NCBI GenBank assembly: GCA_019828595.1
Contig: JAHQRK010000008.1
Location: forward strand, 1,736,001-1,800,000
Length of the DNA: 64,000 bases
Source of the DNA: Aphanomyces cochlioides
Taxonomy: Eukaryota > Oomycota > Saprolegniomycetes > Saprolegniales > Verrucalvaceae
Direction of reading: 5' to 3'
The notes beneath the pieces were generated by a model, which searched no databases, had not been told where the DNA came from, and was given only the letters and a program-made list of their open reading frames with translations. A program made the translations under genes and the position numbers. The stretch's first letter is position 1, and each line of letters opens with the position of its first letter. Positions 22,693 to 33,167 of the stretch are shown piece after piece.

Positions 22693-23652
22693 GTGCAAAT
22701 ATCGCACTGGTGAAAAACTTCATCATTGGGCTATTTATAGAATTTGAAAATACAGTTGGAATTCAGGCAAACTCGTTGAAAAGCCGATATAAATCCAGAG
22801 AGCGATGTGGCAGCAAGAGCAGCGCCGATGATAGACAAAGACGACCGTCGTCGGCATCGTCTCAGTATGTGCAGAAAGTCGCCGCGGTGACAAGCGCTGG
22901 TGTATACATTTCACAGCCATATCAGCATTGTATCGAGTTTATTAAGAGGACACATGGCACGTAGAAGCCACTGCGAGATCGGCCACAGTGGCTCACAAGG
23001 CGGAACTTTCGAATGCGCTGGACGTGTGTCTGTCTCGCGATATATACAGAAATATGCTGCGACGGACGGAACATTTTCGAAAGCTGTTGACGAGCAACCG
23101 CCGCCAGGTGACGAGCATTCTCAGCCGAAACGTTTCGCCAAAGACGACGTCACGACCACGTCAGCATGCAACTCATCATCCTCATGGTTTCACCACACTC
23201 CAGTCGAATTTGCATCCCTTGGTCTAGAAGCAGACGTGCCGGAGAGAGCGCATGGACAAACTTGTTGCCTTCTCTCCATTAATTGATTTACAGAGACGTT
23301 CAAAATATCCCAAAAACTATTTCGACCACAATTTGAGCCTCGGCTTTCTATCACGCTGACGACTTGAATCAACTTGGAATTACTTGGCAATATCATCGAA
23401 GTGAACAGTCTCATTCATGGGACTTGAGTCGAAGCTTACTGCGTTATCCTCGAGTGGAATTAAGTGAGACAAAGCGAATTCTTCGCAATAATTCCGCTCA
23501 AAATAATTCAAGCGATATTGAACGTACTGGATTTTTGGTGAGATAATTTAAACCATGTGGTGCATGGTCGAGTTCGTCACGTGGGCAGAGCGATTGCCAA
23601 GTCTCTTTGGCAAGAATCGGTCGCAGCGAAGCAAGCTGGCCTTGCGATAAAC

Positions 23653-23988
23653 TCAAATGCAGACTGCATCGTTCTCGCAATAGGATTGTAGAAAATTCCA
23701 GCCCTCCGAAGCGATACAGACTGTCCCATCCCCCTCAATGACTTTCCCCCAAAACTGCCTCTCGAGCTGTCGAGCGACAAAGTCCCACGGGGGGGTTCCA
23801 ACGCTGTAATGTCCAGCAGGATTGAAAGCTAGAAGCTTTGGAGTTTCAATTGAGAGATCTACGAGTCTGTTGGGGGCTCTGGATCCACGTGGTTGAAAAA
23901 TGGAGTCATTGCCCGGCGAAAACCGTCGATAAACCTCGATGAGTTCACAGTGGGTTGCTCTTGCTATTAGACGACAAATGATATGCAA
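23653..23988 (-). pseudogene. Unrecognised open frame, possible gene fragment
   Basis: About 111 codons without a convincing ATG. The C-terminal half (LLAFNPAGHYSVGTPPWDFV...WNFLQSYCENDAV) has a protein-like composition and no low complexity, unlike neighbouring frames. I do not recognise a domain. A remnant of a larger host gene exon is the best guess, with no neighbouring exon identified. Confidence 0.3.
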
Positions 23989-24787
23989 CGTATCGCATTG
24001 CCCAGCCTACTCTTTCGCCCCTCTTGCCCTCAAAATTCCAACTGTGCTGCGGGAGAAGCGCCGCGTATTATTTCGAGCATCCTACGAGTTTTTGTACACA
24101 ATCCACGTGCTAAAGTCTCTACAAGGCGATTGACTTTATGCATTCCGCTTGCTTCAAGGGACACGCCAGGTAGAAGAAATCACAAAGACGGAGGAGTTTT
24201 TGCAGCGCAGTCAGCGCTACTTTGCTGGCAAACGACAGGCAACAATTAGCCAAGGTCGCCAGCGCTGTCTCTGTTGTGACGCTGTCGCAGAGAGAGTCTG
24301 GATATACAACGACAAACGACCCGACGACACGTTAAGCGATGGTGCCGGCTGGGGTTGTCGGCGACATGTTCACCCGCGATGAGTGATCCGCCATGTGTCC
24401 TTCATGGTTGATTATGCCTCGACGAAACACAGCCGATGGATTATGCGCACTCAACCTTGGACGAAACAAGGATCAGCATGCTCCTCTTGACGCCTTGATA
24501 TTGCTGCTGCGTTTGAATGGCGACCGAGTTGAACCCAGCGCGAGGGTGAAAGAGCCGCCGAAAGGCTTGCAAGACGCCAGGGAGCTCAGTTATCAAGTAG
24601 AGAACCGACTGAATGCTTGCTGGGCCTCTACTCGATGCCACATCTTGGTCAAGTGGCGCGGGAGACAACACATGATAGCATGGCGCGCCGTTCCTCAGTG
24701 CGGACGCCTCTTCACCTTCATTGCTTGGAATCTCATGACCAGCGCTCGCCAAAAAAACGAGATTCAGGGGCGACAGTTACGTCGATT

Positions 24788-24809
24788 TCAAATTGCGCAT
24801 TTCTCTCAC
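24788..24809 (+). promoter_or_regulatory. Recurrent 22-bp motif, site a
   Basis: TCAAATTGCGCATTTCTC followed by TCAC. One of about ten copies restricted to spacers of the MYB cluster. The role is unknown: cis-element or remnant of a small inverted-repeat element. Confidence 0.5.
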
Positions 24810-25742
24810 AACGGAAGTTGACCATGTATTGTACAATGGTGGAGAGACCACGGAGCTTTGCCACGTTGATCGAGTTAGGAGCGTGGCAAAACGACGAGTT
24901 CAACACTGGAGCATCGCAGCTCAGGCATAGCCACAACTCAGTCTGTCAGACTATAGCGTTCCCCCATGTTGCAGTCCCCCTCGGTGCATTTGAGCTAGTA
25001 CGAGACTGCAAGGCAATGCTCTACCAGCTTCGCCCAACGCTGAGTCGACGAGGAAAGAAGAGCCACTGCTTGCATAAGAATCGCAACGAAAGACATATAG
25101 GGACAGCACCCGCAGTGCACAACACCCGCAAGCTAAATACCTTCTGCCACCAAAGTTGATGCTTCACCGTCAGCTGAATGGGGACGGACAACGAGGGGCG
25201 TAGGGGGGGGCATGTTTAGAGGCGTGATTTTGCTCTTGGTTGAAAAAGAATGCGGCTTGGGTTTCAGTGGTGCTTGCTAGAAGCCTCCGTCCCTTGGCAT
25301 CGACAGCAGCGTGGCCTCCTCAGCTACGATGTCCTTTTTTCTTTACATTTCGCTTAGAAATGGACGCATTGGAAGCGATAAGGATATCTTCCACCTGCGC
25401 CTTCTACCGCTTGTCTCGATCTGCTTGCGGGAGAATCGTCTCAATGGTTGCACACGACGTGGAGGACGGCGACATGCATCGTAGCAGCAGTTGGTCGTTC
25501 ATCTGGAGCGCAATAAGTCGATTATGCTCGGACAAAACAATGCCAAAGAGCTGAAGATGTGGCCCAAGTTTCAAGGCAATGATTGAGGGCAAGGTCGTTG
25601 TCGCTGGGCAGCACATTAAAGACAACGGCGAGAGATCTCGATGCGCTGACCAAGGATCTGCTGGATTTAGCTTCGAATCGTCTCGTGGGATCGCACGACC
25701 ATCCATTTTTGCGCCGTCTCCAAGGGATATGTCACGTCCAGA

Positions 25743-25764
25743 TCAAATTGCGTATTTCTCTCAC
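25743..25764 (+). promoter_or_regulatory. Recurrent 22-bp motif, site b
   Basis: TCAAATTGCGTATTTCTC followed by TCAC, one mismatch from site a. It lies downstream of MYB member 2. Confidence 0.5.
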
Positions 25765-25910
25765 AGACGACATTGGAAACCAACGCCAGCCCACAGCCGA
25801 CCTTCTCTTCCTCAAGCGAGCTTTCGCCTTGTGGAGGAAGAAAGTTCTTGGAGAGATGGAGACTAACCGTCATTGCTCAAGGGACGGGGGCAAGGATTTC
25901 AAGTTCAAGT

Positions 25911-25932
25911 TCAAATTGCGCATTTCTCTCAC
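25911..25932 (+). promoter_or_regulatory. Recurrent 22-bp motif, site c
   Basis: TCAAATTGCGCATTTCTC followed by TCAC, identical to site a. It lies about 285 bp downstream of the stop of MYB member 2. Confidence 0.5.
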
Positions 25933-26216
25933 TAAACATTTCGGCTATGGTTGAAACCTTTGGCTCGCCATTCCGTGCATTTGCCTGCGGCCGAGTGAAA
26001 ATGCGCGATGCTTGGAGTGTAGGAGATCGTCCTTCCTGCTATTTACTCGCCACTTCGATAAGTCGCTGCGTTGTCAAGAGTGATAAAGTTCCATTCAAGC
26101 GACGGCATGCTACAAATATCGACGCCAAGTACGTCGGCAACTTGACGCCCGATGGCCTCTTCCTGAAGAGACGATGACATCCATGGGCATGTTGACGGCG
26201 TGAAACGTTGAGCATT

Positions 26217-26556
26217 TCATTCCGCTTGAAGCTCGTCTCCAAATGCTTGAGCGATGCACTCGTCGTATTGCATCTCGGCGTCCGTGAACTCGATCGGGTC
26301 TAGCTTTCCCATGACGATCGTCAAGTCACGAGGCGTTAAGACGACTGGAAGCGCATCGTCGAGCGAAAGGAGTCCGCATTGAATCTCTTCGCGGATGAGC
26401 TTGGCGCGGTATTTCTGCGCATGCGTGTGGAGTCGCCGCGACGCGCTTCCACGGTCCATTTGGGAACAATGCAATGCCGGCGAGGAAACGCTCATGCTCT
26501 TCGTCTGTCCACCGACCGACGACAGCTTCATGTTCTTCATAGAATGCTCGGGACAT
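26217..26556 (-). pseudogene. SHAQKY-class MYB, cluster member 2, recognition helix deleted
   Basis: The frame starts at the ATG at 26556 (MSRAFYEEHEAVVGRWTDEE) and reads through GPWKRVAA. A 26-nt deletion relative to the paralogs, at the junction 26432/26433, then removes the segment equivalent to IV-TRTVRQ and shifts the frame. Homology resumes in another frame at LHTHAQKYRAKL and continues to the conserved tail (LDPIEFTDAEMQYDECIAQ) and a TGA at 26217-26219. The loss covers most of the third (recognition) helix, so neither the frame nor DNA binding is preserved. An unusual splice is unlikely because there are no GT-AG borders at the junction. Confidence 0.82.
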
Positions 26557-27186
26557 GGCTGTAGTCGACAGGAAATTGAGAAGATATTCATCGCCTGGCG
26601 GTGACAGACGTAAGACAGCGCGCGCTTCTCTTGAGAAAGCTCAGGGCAGAGACGCCATGTGGCTCCAGCGCCCAGCTGGACTTTGGGCCAACATTGGCTT
26701 GGTCTGCCGCCTGGGAATGCGAGAATCGGGATAATTTCTTGCCTCTGGCTAGTCGACGACACGATCTCGGCAGCGTCTCAGCGATGCACGATGGACAACA
26801 ACAACGCTGCGGCCTTGTCCATCTCTCGCGGTGGCGATTTGCATTCTCCCTCGACGAATCCATGTACCAAACGTATCGCGTCTGCTTGCCACCGTCGTTT
26901 TCCCACTGCATTCGCTCGATCCACTTGCGCTTGAATCGTCCGTGGAGCACCTCTGAGCTAGAAAAGAGACTAGCATGTAGTCGAACGATCAGCTCTTCAC
27001 GAGACCGAGGAAAACGAGAGATCAAGGAAAACCCGACGACTGGCTGCTACGTTACAGCTGCGTGGCCTCTACGTCGTTCGACATGTTGGTCGAGTTTCAT
27101 GGCACTCTCGGCGTGCTACAGCTAATTACCTTCGTTGCTGGCTAGCTTGGAGATCCCAGGACCATCCATGTTGGTGGTGTCGATCT

Positions 27187-27208
27187 CAGATTGCGCATTT
27201 CTCTCACT
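27187..27208 (+). promoter_or_regulatory. Recurrent 22-bp motif, site d (upstream of MYB member 2)
   Basis: TCAGATTGCGCATTTCTC followed by TCAC, about 630 bp upstream of the member 2 start. The surrounding 27010-27320 block is duplicated at 35790-36085, upstream of member 6. Confidence 0.5.
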
Positions 27209-27641
27209 ACGACACATACGACCTCGTCGATCGAGGGCTGAAAAGACCGACGACAGACGACGCTGCGGTCGTTTCTCTCTTGCATTAAAATCCATCCGCG
27301 AGCGTGGAATGCGCACGCCATGTCGGCGCGACGATGCGGGTGAACAACTCGACACCCGCGATGTTCCGGCTACAATCCAGCCACGCCACCGAAACCATCG
27401 TCGTCACGCGAGCTTGACACGGACGTGGCTCTACGCTGCTAGAAGACGAAACCACCGCCATGGCTAGGAGGAAGTTCCCCGCCCGTGTCGATCTGGCCTC
27501 GATTCAGCCGCGCTGTAGCCACGAATGTTGTAATGCTGTAGGAGGCAATGGGGGGATCCACGGGGGAACTTGGCGACATTCACGGTATTTAACAACGGAT
27601 CGTCTACTGTTGACTTGGAAATAAATCGTCGATCGCCTTCT

Positions 27642-27866
27642 TCAACCTTCTCGCTGTCGTCGTTGCTCTTGACGGGCGATCCTCGCCTTGAATTTCTGGT
27701 CGTGCGTTCGGATTTGGCGCTCGGTGCGCGTCTGAACGACCTCCGCGACGTATCTCCAAGGGCCATGGGGAAAGATTGCCATGCCTCGGAGGTACCGCTC
27801 ATGTTCCTCGCGCGTCCATCGCCCCGTCACGCTGTTCTTCACCGGCAAAACGCTCTTCCGGGGCAT
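27642..27866 (-). CDS. SHAQKY-class MYB, cluster member 3 (short form)
   Basis: From the ATG at 27866 (MPRKSVLPVKNSVTGRWTRE) the product is 74 aa, essentially the MYB repeat alone. Landmarks are GRWTREEHERYL, GPWRYVAEVV and RTERQIRTHDQKFKAR; THDQKF replaces the usual THAQKY. It stops soon after the repeat (TGA at 27642-27644). The tail motif IEPIEF...DECIEFLVDAF found in the other members is missing, and I do not see it in the following frames. It could be a short repressor-like form or a decaying copy truncated by an early stop. No lesion is visible in the DNA-binding repeat. Confidence 0.72.
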   Translation of the reverse strand: MPRKSVLPVKNSVTGRWTREEHERYLRGMAIFPHGPWRYVAEVVQTRTERQIRTHDQKFKARIARQEQRRQREG

Positions 27867-29126
27867 ATTTATGCTGGCTGTGTTGGAAAATGACAAATGC
27901 GATTTCTTTCGTAGTGTTGAGCGTCTTGGGCGTCGATATCCATGTCAAACCATGCGGCAACTGGGCCATTTGGGTGCAAATTTCCAAGAAACCAGCCGAT
28001 GTATACACAGTTTGGCGCTCTAAAATACCGCTCCAAGCTGTCTGAATTCCACTGAAAGAATGCCCTCCACAAGGCCGAAAGCGCCGTTCTACTGTCAGTC
28101 CGTCGAGCTCGCTGCGTGCCACGTGTAAAGCTGCAAGTGCAGCCCGTTGCTTCCCAGCTGGTTGCTTGAGAACTGCCGAAACACGAAGAGTGTTCAAGGT
28201 CAACGCTAGAGCTTTCACGCAACAAGCAACGTTTGAAATCGTCGTTTGATTGTGAGATGAGGATGCTCGTGGAACTCCCCCTCAGCCCCCCCCGACGGAG
28301 CGACGCCAGTGGGCTGGCATGGGGCAATGCGTGGCGTATTATCGAAGCAGCTCACTGCCAACGAGGCTCCGAGACGCGAAAGATGCGCCACTGGACAATG
28401 CAATCGCATATCTACATGCGTTTCACCTTCTTTTTTCGATACATTTCAACGTTGGTCTGTCGTCGCGAGAGATCGTTAGCAACGACGAGAGTTTCTCTGT
28501 CGTTTCTCTGGCGTTTGTGCACCCGCAGCAAGCGCGAGCGACGTCCAATTCGTTGATAAAACCTTCAAGCATATGGGTTGTCCAGTTGGCCAAGCCATGG
28601 CGAAGCTGCAAGACTTTATGGGGGAGCTTGCCCCTTGGGGGGTTTCGAGCTGTACGCCGCTGACGTCAAAGGAGGAAAAAGAGGCGACAGAGAGAACGAA
28701 ACAGGCATCATCGTCCCCCGGGATCTACGAGCGGGGAGACGACCGTAGCTGTGCATTGGAGACGCATGTTGTCGTCAAGAAGGTCGCAACGTCGAGGCCA
28801 TGTCGACGCTGCACAGTGTTTGAAAGGGGCGCGTCGTCATGACGCGCTGGACCTTTTCGCGTCGTCTCCGCGTAGTAATGGTAGCACAAACAATGGCATC
28901 GCGGTTTGGCGACATGGACTGCAGATGAGGCAAGAATGTCTGGACAATGCAAGGAGAGCGCTGTGTTGTCCTCGGAACCATTGGGACGAGTGCGAGAGGC
29001 GAATATCGCCACGTGGCGCAATGCTACGTCGTCTTGAAGCGCCACGTGTGCCTCGTGGCAAGAGCAAGTCCACTCGTTTCGTCCACAGCGTCGTCAAACT
29101 CCACCAAAGCCAGACCGAACGACCGA

Positions 29127-29147
29127 CGGAGAGAATTGCGCAATTTG
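29127..29147 (-). promoter_or_regulatory. Recurrent 22-bp motif, site e
   Basis: The complement reads TCAAATTGCGCAATTCTCTC, about 1.27 kb upstream of MYB member 3. It is in opposite orientation to sites a-d. Confidence 0.45.
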
Positions 29148-29543
29148 AAATCACCTCGAAATGTCCCCTCCATGGTCACGTGATTCCACGCCAAGTTGGC
29201 ATGCCAGTCGTCACAGTGAAATCGTCGTAGCATTACCAGAGTCGCCGTGTCGAGAAGAACGAGCGATGCGACGACTCGTTCTCTCTGGTGCGGCCAAGCA
29301 GAGACACGTCGCCGCCGAGGCAGTGAGCTCTCTTCAAGGAAGGTCATCTTTGCACGGGAAATGTGGCGACAGAGATGACATTTCTCAAGGAAACGTCGAC
29401 TGTTTCGGACGTTACGCAGCTAGACAGCAAACTTTGATGGGCATCTTGTGTTTCTTGGTGCTTTCTCTGTGCGACAGTGCTCAATTTGTCATGATGCAGA
29501 CTCTGCATCATGATGATTGCATTGCATGATGGCGAAGAAAGGT

Positions 29544-29603
29544 GTGAGAGAAATGCGTAATTGGAGATTCGGCGGTTGCTCTCAAATTGCGCAATTCTCT
29601 CAC
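29544..29603. repeat. Imperfect palindrome of the recurrent motif
   Basis: The left arm GTGAGAGAAATGCGTAATTG (29544) is a diverged complement of the right arm TCAAATTGCGCAATTCTC (29582). The arms are separated by about 14 bases. It lies 220 bp downstream of MYB member 4 and 1.7 kb upstream of member 3, within a duplicated block shared with 31665-32225. Confidence 0.65.
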
Positions 29604-29823
29604 GGCGACAAATGCCATGACAGACAGTCGACAGACGATGTTTTCCAGCATTTCTCTCTCTGAAAGTCCCGAAAGAGTGGCGAAATGCACTCAATGTCGG
29701 CGCCACGCAGTGGTTGCGCTCTCGCCAATCGCCACAGTCCGGAGATGGCGTCCCCTATTGTACGCAGAGACTATCAGCCCAAAAGGAGTGCAATATACAT
29801 CATTCATGATGGCATAACTTTGG

Positions 29824-30336
29824 CTACAGCATCATGTACTCGGTAGGGAATGTGGCTGTGGCCATGGGGGGCATTGCGCTGATTGCCGCTCTCTCGGGGA
29901 CATCAAACTGAAACGACGACGACGGGCATGGAGCAGATTCCAACGGACCGAGGAGATCAAACGTCTCGGAGATATCTCCAAAGGCATCGACGAGGAGCTC
30001 AATGCATTCGTCGAATGGAATCTTCGCGTCGGCAAATTGATGCGCCTCCAGATTGTCCTCCATCATGATATTCAGGGGCGATGGCGCGGCCGTCGTGGCC
30101 TTGTCGCTGGAAGGAAGACAACCGCTTTGGATGCCAGCTTGTGCCTGTCGGGCGAGCTTGGCGCGGTATTTCTGCGCATGTGTTCGTAGCTGGCGGACAG
30201 TTCGCGTCTGGACAATCGCCGCGACGCGCCTCCATGGTCCGTGGGGAAACATTTGCACGCCGAGGAGGAAGCGCGCATGTTCGTCCTGCGTCCATTTCCC
30301 AGTCGCGGCTTTCAGTGAAATGTTGGCTAAAGCCAT
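29824..30336 (-). CDS. SHAQKY-class MYB, cluster member 4
   Basis: A 170-aa product from the ATG at 30336 (MALANISLKAATGKWTQDEH) to a TAG at 29824-29826. The MYB repeat at about residues 12-65 has GKWTQDEHARFL, GPWRRVAAIV and RTVRQLRTHAQKY, so the recognition helix is intact. The conserved tail appears as AHQFADAKIPFDECIELLVD. It is longer than its neighbours, with a C-terminal extension rich in Pro, Ser, Ala and Met after the tail. There are no frameshifts. A putative nuclear transcription factor of unknown targets. Confidence 0.85.
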   Translation of the reverse strand: MALANISLKAATGKWTQDEHARFLLGVQMFPHGPWRRVAAIVQTRTVRQLRTHAQKYRAKLARQAQAGIQSGCLPSSDKATTAAPSPLNIMMEDNLEAHQFADAKIPFDECIELLVDAFGDISETFDLLGPLESAPCPSSSFQFDVPERAAISAMPPMATATFPTEYMML

Positions 30337-30970
30337 GTTTGTACTCGGTGGTAAATTAGAAAATGAAGAGAGCGCCACGCGCTGGAGCTTGATCCAAGTC
30401 GTCCATGGAGTGAGGGAAACGCGCTCGGGGAGTAAACATGAGTGAGGTGCGATGCTCCCTCTTGGCAGTTTCACTCAAAAGTTACCAGGCGTTACAAGAA
30501 GGAAGACTGTTCCCTGCCGCTGCCGCCCGCGCGGGCTGTTATATCCACGAGAATTGTCAGTGAGATCCCAGTGGACGTCGCGGCGTAGAGCTGAGGAGAC
30601 TTGGAAATGTCGGCGGCATTGCAATCGGAAGAGGGTTTCTGCAGGAAGGAGCGTCCTCAACGAGACAGAAGCTCCCCCCGCTCGTCTCCTGCTCGTCATC
30701 CTTCTCTGGATGTCGCGAGTGCTTACGCTCTGGCGAAACAATTCTCGACGACATCGCGGCGGTTTTGACGCCCTGGACTAAACGTGCTCCTAGAAAATGC
30801 GAAAAGGTGGTGCATCCCCTGACGATGTTGCAGAAATCTCCAATGATCGATCAAATCGGGACTTCTACCGCGCTGTACAATTGCACGAGCAATGGGCAAT
30901 CGACCGACTTGGAGTCGCCGTCTGATCTTGGGAGTCCAGTTGAGCTAGTGTGGAAAGAGGTGGGTGGTGA

Positions 30971-31011
30971 GGGGGGGCACTGGGGGGAACCCGGGGGGAG
31001 CATCAGGGGGG
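30971..31011 (+). other. G-quadruplex-type tract
   Basis: Four runs of 7, 6, 6 and 6 G within 41 bases, separated by 4-7 bases. It is 635 bp upstream of MYB member 4. A second cluster of long G runs lies at about 31241-31260. Whether it folds in vivo is unknown. Confidence 0.7.
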
Positions 31012-32161
31012 AAGTTGTGCCCCTTAAGCCAAGACCGCCCAACCACCAGAATATCCACGATGACAAGCTGCGGAATGTCCTTTGGGATGTTCTCCAGTGC
31101 AGCCGAGCGTTGGCTGAGTAACAGACAAAGGGGGATAACCAGCAACATTGGTATAGGATCGATTGTAGTAAGGTTTATCATGGCTTTGGAGAATCGCCTT
31201 CTTCCTCCCATGGCATCACGTAGCGAAGGGCGACGAAGCAGGGGGGGGGGCATTGGGGGGGACTGGAGTACTTCATTGGGTTGAAATCGCTCGACTTTTT
31301 CCCCCCAGTAAGCACGAAGAGTATTCAACGTCAACTAAAGCTTGAAGCTTCTTGACGATGAGCAAGGGTTCGTGGAGCCCAAGTGGTCAGCCTCGACGTT
31401 TGCTGCGGGTGCAAAACGACGTCGTAGTTGGTGGCGAGCTCAGTAGGAGGCCACCGCGTGACGTGGTTGCTGTCTTTCACAGAGGATGCTGCCTTCTCTT
31501 CCGTGGATTACCCGATGGCTGCATATTGTTCGTGTTCGATCGTCGATGCAATGCTTGGGACATGGCAGGAAGGAAGAAACGTTATCGGCCGCTTGATGAC
31601 GAGCGGCCTCATGCGTCGATGAAAGACAACATCGCCAGCATCAAAAGTTGAGAGTTCGCACTGAATTGGCATGCCAGTCGCTGTGAAATATCGTCGTAGC
31701 GTTAGTTTGTAGCTCCTTTCGAGTGTCTCTTAGAGTACGTTGGCTGCGTGGGTCATTCAATGAATGCGCCAGCTACGCGTGATCGCAGTAGTCGTGGGTA
31801 TAGTGGTGCACGTTGTCGTCACGTATTTGTACCCGAGTCGCCGCGTCGACAAGAACAAGCGATACGACGACATCGCTACATCTCTTTCCCAGACAACAAC
31901 CGAGGCTTCAAGTGCTCTGGGGAGCTCTCTAAAGAGCGACGCTGGGATACCGCACGACGGCCCTTTCCACAGCGGACGACAGCGTCAGAGATGACATTTC
32001 ACAAGGAAAACTCGACGGTTTCAGACGTGACGTAGATAGACAGCCACTTTGTGGGGCATCTGGTTTGCGTTTCGCGGTGCTTTCCACGTGAGATGGTGTT
32101 CAATTTGTCATTGAGACTGATGTGGCATCGTCATGACTGCATTGCATGAGGAACGACAGTT

Positions 32162-32221
32162 GTGAGAGAATTGCGCAATTTGAGATCAACAGTCGAATCT
32201 CAAATTGCGCAATTCTCTCAC
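32162..32221. repeat. Perfect 25-bp palindrome of the recurrent motif
   Basis: Arms 32162-32186 and 32197-32221 are exact reverse complements over 25 bp (core TCAAATTGCGCAATTCTCTC), separated by 10 bases. The DNA could extrude a cruciform and a transcript a strong hairpin. It lies 1.85 kb upstream of MYB member 4 and 0.55 kb downstream of member 5. Confidence 0.9.
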
Positions 32222-32540
32222 GGCGAAACACTCGAAATATTACACCCCTGTCTCCTGCTCGTCATCCTTCTCTGAATGTCGCGAGTGCTTGCGCTCTGGC
32301 GAAACAATTCTCGATGGAATCGCAGAAGATACACTGGACTAAACGTGCTCATAGAAAATGCGAAAAGCCTCCAGCTGCACTGACACTGTCGTGCAGGACA
32401 GAAATCTCCAACGATCAATGCACCAGCTATGGCGATCCAGCAGCCGGCATTGGAGTCGCCCCTGAGCTTGTACAAGTGCTTGGGAGGCTAGTTAAGCAGT
32501 GTGGACAATGGAGAGCTTCCCCCCCTCGCTCGCGTGGAGA

Positions 32541-32588
32541 GGGGGGGGGCAATCAGGGGGGAACCACAGGGGGAGCACCGGGGGGGGG
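32541..32588 (+). other. G-quadruplex-type tract
   Basis: Runs of 9, 6, 5 and 9 G within 48 bases, between MYB members 4 and 5. A further pair of G runs lies at 32757-32773, directly after the member 5 stop codon. Confidence 0.7.
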
Positions 32589-32774
32589 ACATCGCAACCA
32601 TCAACAGTGAGGGAAATGACGAGACGCGTGACAACCGAGACTCATTTGGAGTTAGTTCACTCTAAAACATCAAACACAAGCCAAGGCGTGTCCGCGTTGG
32701 ACTTGGACAAGTCTGTTCGTACGCCAGGACAGCAGGGAACGACCAACGGCGATGACGGGGGGGGCTTGGGGGGA

Positions 32775-33167
32775 TCAAACTCCTCGGAGGAGATCGTCTC
32801 CAAATGCATCGACGAGGAACTCGATGCATTCGTCGTATTGAATCGCTGCGTTGGTGAACTCAATCGGCTCAATCTTTGACGCCATCGTGAGCAAGTCGTC
32901 GGGGGAATCCGTCGTGTGGCGCTCGTCGTCTCGCGCGATCAAGCCGCAGCGTCGGAGCCGCTGTTGATGTCGTCGGGCAAGCTTGGCTTTGTATTTTTGG
33001 TCGTGCGTTCGGAGCTGGCGCTCTGTCCGCGTCTGGACAACCGCAGCGACGCGTTTCCAAGGGCCATGGGGAAACATCGTCATCCCAACGAGGTAGCGCT
33101 CATGCTCGTCCTGCGTCCATCGCCCCGTCGCTTGGTGTTCCATCGACAAAACTAAAGTCTGCGGCAT
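32775..33167 (-). CDS. SHAQKY-class MYB, cluster member 5
   Basis: A 130-aa product from the ATG at 33167 (MPQTLVLSMEHQATGRWTQD) to a TGA at 32775-32777. The frame is open further upstream, but the chosen ATG gives the short leader typical of the family. The MYB repeat at about residues 13-66 has GRWTQDEHERYL, GPWKRVAAVV and RTERQLRTHDQKYKAK, with THDQKY as in member 3. The conserved tail is complete (IEPIEFTNAAIQYDECIEF). All landmarks are intact, so it is probably functional. Members 3 and 5 share the ERQ(I/L)RTHDQK variant and may form a subgroup. Confidence 0.87.
   Translation of the reverse strand: MPQTLVLSMEHQATGRWTQDEHERYLVGMTMFPHGPWKRVAAVVQTRTERQLRTHDQKYKAKLARRHQQRLRRCGLIARDDERHTTDSPDDLLTMASKIEPIEFTNAAIQYDECIEFLVDAFGDDLLRGV

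Larger units (their letters stand above)
22701..26216. other. Spacer between MYB members 1 and 2
   Basis: About 3.5 kb with no confident gene. It contains three copies of the recurrent 22-bp motif (24788, 25743, 25911) and a run of eight or nine G near 25205. An unexplained open frame at 23653-23988 on - is listed separately. Other open frames overlap in many frames and look like chance. Confidence 0.5.

Noticed and set aside
30964..31284. Gly-rich open frame on +
   Set aside because: The Gly/Arg content is produced by the G runs themselves.
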